Source: Onchidella celtica (Eukaryota > Mollusca > Gastropoda > Systellommatophora > Onchidiidae). From it: a stretch of 64,000 nucleotides of DNA. Shown piece after piece: positions 59,181 through 64,000 of the stretch. The stretch lies in contig OZ007567.1 in NCBI GenBank assembly GCA_963931925.1, positions 78,418,686 to 78,482,685 on the forward strand, read 5' to 3'. The position numbers were made by a program, and so were the translations under genes. Every line of letters starts with the position of its first letter. Position 1 is the first letter of the stretch. The notes under the pieces were generated by a model. That model had not been told where the DNA came from, ran no database searches, and was given only the letters and a program-made list of their open reading frames with translations.

Positions 59181-61583
59181 AGTTGTTTTGTAATCGAATA
59201 TTAGTTTATCACTTACAAATCACACAGCTTGATGCAAATGATATTACAACAACCCTTTTTCATGCATTATAGACAGCAGTAAGACGTGAATCATGCGGGA
59301 CCAGTCATAACAATGTCCATACCAGGAGCATTTTCTTCTGCCTTTCTGCACAATTAATGGATTTTGTTTCCACATAATCTATGCATGTGGCTAATGGGAA
59401 TTTTTGTTTAACTTCATTAAAAGGATAAAATGAATATTAAGAATGTTAACTTATTGATTAATACAATTCTGCCTTCTTTCAGTGACTGAAGAGTTTATGC
59501 TTGGTTATATTAGCCTTCCAGTGCCCAGACACAGATCTCTATAGCCAACATAGCAATTCTAAATCTCTCAAAACGGATTTAAAAGGGTAAATGAATGCGG
59601 AAATATAAGTTTAATCATGAAATTATTCAAATTATGACAAATATGTTGATAAATCAGATAGTATTTCAAATATAGAACGCTGCGGACTGGGCGACGTATT
59701 TCAAATGTGGAATACTGGCTACTTGAGGGTTAAATAAACATTTACAGTGCAGAATCGTTATCATCTACATGGCGTTTCTTCTTCTTCCTTTTCTCTTCTC
59801 AAAATCTGTCCCATGAGCTAGGCTATTACACCACACTAGAGGGTAGTTTGTAGTGTGGCGGGTTCCTTTTCCTTTTGGACCCAGTAGCACAGACTTCTCT
59901 CTAATAGCTATAGTATCCATCGATTTCACTGAGACATTTAAAACTGCTTCTCTTGACAAATAACTGTCTGAGACCTCTGAAGGAATTGATTCTTTTCTTT
60001 CAAGTAGAATGCTGAGACAGTGGCCGACAGTCAGATCAGGGTCCTAGCTTTGATGCTTTTTTGGGGGAGTTAATCCTCAGCCTGAACTCACGACTCCCAC
60101 AGCATTAGATGCAATGAATATCAATGATTTCAAACTGGATATAATTCGGACACGTGCGCTTCCTGACTTTAGCTTAGACGCGAGCAGAAAACGAAGGAGC
60201 GGTTGAAAATGTTTAAAATTCCTAGAATAGGGCAGCAGCAGCAGCTTCAATTTCTGTCATTACTGGAACAAGCAGAGCAAGCATTCATGAATCCAAGCGT
60301 TCTGAAATGAAGCTTCATAACGTTTTAATCACCCACTTTGTGATTTCTTAGCCACTACTAAGGACCTGTAAGGTCACAAGAAACCGTAATGGATTCTTGA
60401 CTAGTATCTGAGCGATAAACCAATTTCCGGTCCTATACTTATTTGCCGAATTAGTTCAACCATGTTTGCCGCTATCCTGGCAAACCTGTCGGAAGTCACT
60501 CTCAAATTCTGCCAAATGCGGATTTCCCGATGTCGAGCGTGGATAGCTTCTTCACGCTGCAGTATTAATTAATCTCTGCCAGATATGTTAGCGATTAAAG
60601 CTTTTAATTCAGGAAAGGCCCATGTTTAAATTACTACATCTTTGTTTTTCTCTCTCCATTTAAGATCATTTTCTAGACTCAACTAGATATCTAGATCCGA
60701 GTGTGTCATGCGCTGGCAGTGCAGTCTTACCATTCTAAGGTTCTTATCATGATAGCCGTGCGAACATTACTGATGATACACTATAATAAAATTCGGACAC
60801 GCCGGCTTTAGAACTGTAGCTTTAGTGGCCATTTATATCTTTGCTATTTCCCAGATTTAGAAAGACCCAAGGAGACCTGTTTTGGGACCTTGCAGCATTT
60901 TAGTCCAGCTGAAGGTAGACGAGTTTGTTTTTTGTTTTTGGCTTTTTTTTTTTTGTTGAAAGATACAGTGTAGATACAAATGTGCTGTCACAAAGATATC
61001 CAAAACATACCATGACTGCACGTATCAAATCTCAGTGTAATTCTTTCTACAGTGAAAGAACAGAATATATAGTATGCATTAGTTCTCACAATTTTTCTTT
61101 TCTCGCCTGGTCTCTTTCTTCTGCTCTTATTGAAAGCCTTTCCTTTTTTCTTCAAAATGCGCCGTCGAACTAGTATTTACATTTTGAACTCGTACTATCT
61201 CAAGGGTTCTCATTACGAAATAATGCACATACATCTCATTTTCGGCGTTCACTTCTTTCGTCAACTACAGAAAGATTGATGAGTACTGTCGCCACCGCAG
61301 TCCCAACCTTTCTAATGAGAGGTTCAATCTTTCTCTTCTGATTGTGACATTTTTATCTTATTTTCACGGAGACTCTTACCCGGTAGAATGGGGTTGGCAC
61401 TTTTTCACAGTTGTAGTGATTCGATCGTGATCCTTAGGCCCTAGAATATCGCCGCACCTTTCTCTCTGCCATTTAAAATAATATATCATTATATCGCAAA
61501 CACTCTTGTTACTCTCGGGTCATGACATGTCTACGTTCCCAAGCTCCGTTTGTTTCATTGTAAATGTCACTAAGTATGTGTGT
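59181..61583. other. Unassigned DNA
   Basis: No recognised gene; an 82-codon plus frame (60925-61173) starts in a poly-T tract. No repeat shared with the rest of the window. Confidence 0.4.
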
Positions 61584-61585
61584 GT

Positions 61586-61619
<34 letters not shown>

Positions 61620-61676
61620 TGAGAGAGAGAGATAGAGATGAGAGAGAGAGAGAGAGATGAGAGGGGGAGAGAGGGG

Positions 61677-61707
<31 letters not shown>

Positions 61708-61761
61708 GATGAGAGAGAGAGATGAGAAGGGGAGAGAGAGGAGAGAGAGAGAGAGAGAGAG

Positions 61762-61794
<33 letters not shown>

Positions 61795-61850
61795 AATGTG
61801 AGAGAGAGAGATGAGAGGGAGAGAGAGAGAGAGAGAGAGGAGAGAGAGCA
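61584..61850. repeat. Long (GA)n / GATGA satellite-like tract
   Basis: About 267 bp of ga runs punctuated by gatgaga at intervals of about 15-40 bases. The Leu/Ser-rich 125- and 132-codon minus frames across it are low-complexity artefacts. Confidence 0.95.
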
Positions 61851-64000
61851 TGGATGAGTAAATGGATTTAAGGTGATCTGTGGCACGTTGAGGGGAGTGT
61901 TTTATTTTAAATGGCCTGGTTTTTTTGGCTGGTGAGAGTGTCCGAGAATGTGTGCAGATAAACGCCACGCTATCAAACTCACATTTGGTTAATGGGGATA
62001 CATGGATGTCGTTAGGGAATAACTAAGCAAAGCTGCTGGACATTATGTGAAATGTCAAGGACAAGAAGCGGACGGTAAACCATTACACAGAAAAAGAAAT
62101 AAATGCAACAAACAAAAAATCTTTCATGAACGGAACTCTTCGGGCACAATTTTTCTTTTTTTTTTAAAACTTCGTGATTTCCGTTCCTTAACACCTGATG
62201 AACTGTTTCTTTCATTTGATCCCTGACTGACCTTTCTGAAAATCCTGAAAATTCTTGCGTTCACTTGTTTCTTTCTGTGGTTTTTTTTTCTTCTGTAAAT
62301 GACATCGTTTGATCATGCTTCTGAGCACCAGTGATTGACGGCAGCTCTATCCAGAGGATATTAGTTTGGAACTGGAGAAATGAGTTTGCTACGTAAACTC
62401 CAAAAACTTAAAATTGATTACACACAGGGCTGACTGAGTCGGATTTTAAATCGCTTAACTTCAAAGAAGAGCCTGGGAATAAACATATCACACACACATG
62501 CGTGTGTACACAGACACACACATGCCCACTTTATACACAAGCGCGCACAAATAAACACATACACAAGAACAGGCACACAAGCGCAAATACTCACATACAC
62601 AACAAACACTGCCAGCAATCAAAAACATTAATAATAGTTGACTCATGGGCAGCAGAAGAGTTTCGGAAAAAGAACTGCGCACCCTGTCCATTATTATTAT
62701 CAAACTAAATCTGATTTGCACGTTTATGTCAAGTTGTCCACAAAGTTTAGGAGAAGTGGCCCTTATTTAATTCTTTGTGTGCCAATCACCGATCTGTCGG
62801 TTCTTCCGCGGGTCACGTTAAATTGTGCCAATCACCGATGTATCGGTGCACAAGAATGTCAGGCTATTTTGTTTCGGGAAGAAAGAAAGTCGACGTTCTA
62901 TTCATAAATGTTGCTGTAGTTATTCATTCATCTCCCTCGCTGTTTTCTTTCTGTATCGGCAAACATGGAAATATTCATGGCACACAAACAGTCAAGTCTT
63001 ATTTCATAATGCACTTTTTGTTTTAAATAATCGCATTGGCTGGCAGCCTTACGGCAGTGACCCCTCAATGCTCATACTTATATTAAATATTATTTGATGG
63101 CAGTTGAAGAAACTGTACATAACATTGTTATGATTGCACAGCTGTTAAAATCTGCACATTTTACACATTTTACAGCCACATTAGAACATTACTGTTTGAA
63201 GGTTTTCTGCTACATAGCTACCATAATGTACATTGTATAGTAAAGTTATAAAGCAGTTTGTCCCATTCAGAACCTGAAAATAGAGACCAGAGTAGCCTGT
63301 CGGAAAACGCCAGGCTACCTCTGTGGGAAACTACGTTCAACGAAACATAATCCTAAGTCTGATTGGTTGCATTTCTAAGTTCCATTCATCTGGGGCCATG
63401 CTGACAGTCCATTAGTCTTACACGAGTAAAGATAAGTCCCAGGGCATTATCCTCAGTAGCTACGAGTTGTACAACTACCAACTTAGTAGGACTTTCCACT
63501 TGGAGAAAGCATGGAATTTTGAAGGTCTTGCATATAAAATAGCTTAACAGTCTTCAAATGTTAAATTCTAAAGCAAATCTTTGAAACAACAACCACGACG
63601 AAAAAATGTTACGGTTTCCATTAAAAGTTAGATTGTTTTTGCAGTCCTACATTTCCGTTCATCGAAATGCAATACACAGTAAGTTGATCTAGAACGCACC
63701 CCACCACTGAACAGCGTCCTGTGTGAGCACTTGTGCAGATAAAATAAAAATATTTTAAAGAGTTCTCCGCAATGAGTTATTATATAACAGTATTCTTATG
63801 AAATCCATCATGTTTTTTTCCTCTAAATTTAGTTCATGGCAATGTTTTCGTCATTTCTGACATCTTCAACCGTCCGCAGAATAAACGTGAGCTCTGTTAT
63901 TGGATGATTTTTTTCCCTCTTTTCTGACTGAGTGTGTACTAATTATTTTTGTTTTGTTGTTTATTTTTACGTCTAAGCCTACAGTGCGCACATTCAATAT
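61851..64000. other. Unassigned DNA to the window end
   Basis: A degenerate CA-rich stretch lies at 62488-62610. A near-direct repeat gtgccaatcaccgat occurs at about 62779 and 62826, and a hairpin-capable sequence at 63291-63323. No gene recognised. Confidence 0.4.

Noticed and set aside
61509-61968. Leu/Ser-repeat frames of 125 and 132 codons
   Set aside because: Artefacts of the GA/GATGA tract, open in more than one frame.

Overview
The window looks like intergenic or intronic DNA from an animal nuclear genome, most likely a mollusc and probably a gastropod. It is AT-rich and carries eukaryotic dispersed repeats: non-LTR retrotransposon remnants, hAT and Tc1/mariner derivatives, a solo LTR, a tRNA-derived SINE, and many GA, CA and poly-G simple repeats. 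There are no bacterial-style operons, ribosome-binding sites or rRNA genes. The mollusc assignment rests on my recollection of similar LINE and SINE sequences and is an inference. The only long, well-conserved reading frame is a reverse transcriptase.

Layout. 0-3.5 kb: mostly unassigned DNA. 3.57-8.42 kb: a 44-bp minisatellite (about 20 units) split by a LINE insertion whose 5' end is fused to a 592-bp repeat; a second, nearly identical copy of that repeat lies at 7.8 kb. 8.4-19 kb: unassigned DNA with two copies of a roughly 250-bp inverted-repeat element (family B), a GA tract and LINE scraps. 19-23.5 kb: simple repeats, two 3' ends of one LINE family (family A, tail rich in CTCAAA) and two hAT-type MITEs, one with a perfect 8-bp target-site duplication. 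25.2-27.6 kb: two inverted-repeat structures with a family B copy inside one of them. 32-40 kb: short inverted-repeat elements (families D and E) and a tandem duplication. 42.0-43.3 kb: the best candidate for host-gene sequence, a possible promoter with first exon followed by a well-spliced 152-bp exon. 45-49 kb: an internally deleted Tc1/mariner element and a LINE C-terminus (family G). 51.8-55.8 kb: further D, G and A copies and the tRNA-derived SINE. 56.6-58.0 kb: a 1,243-bp solo LTR inserted in a hAT MITE. 58.8-59.2 kb: a decayed LINE ORF. 61.6-61.85 kb: a long GA tract.

No new enzymatic or defence system is visible. The interest lies in element architecture: a probable chimeric LINE insertion, a nested LTR-in-hAT insertion, several MITE families that can be defined from this window alone, an unusual number of long G/C homopolymers, and one candidate gene 5' end that needs RNA evidence. 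Most other short reading frames are compatible with chance.
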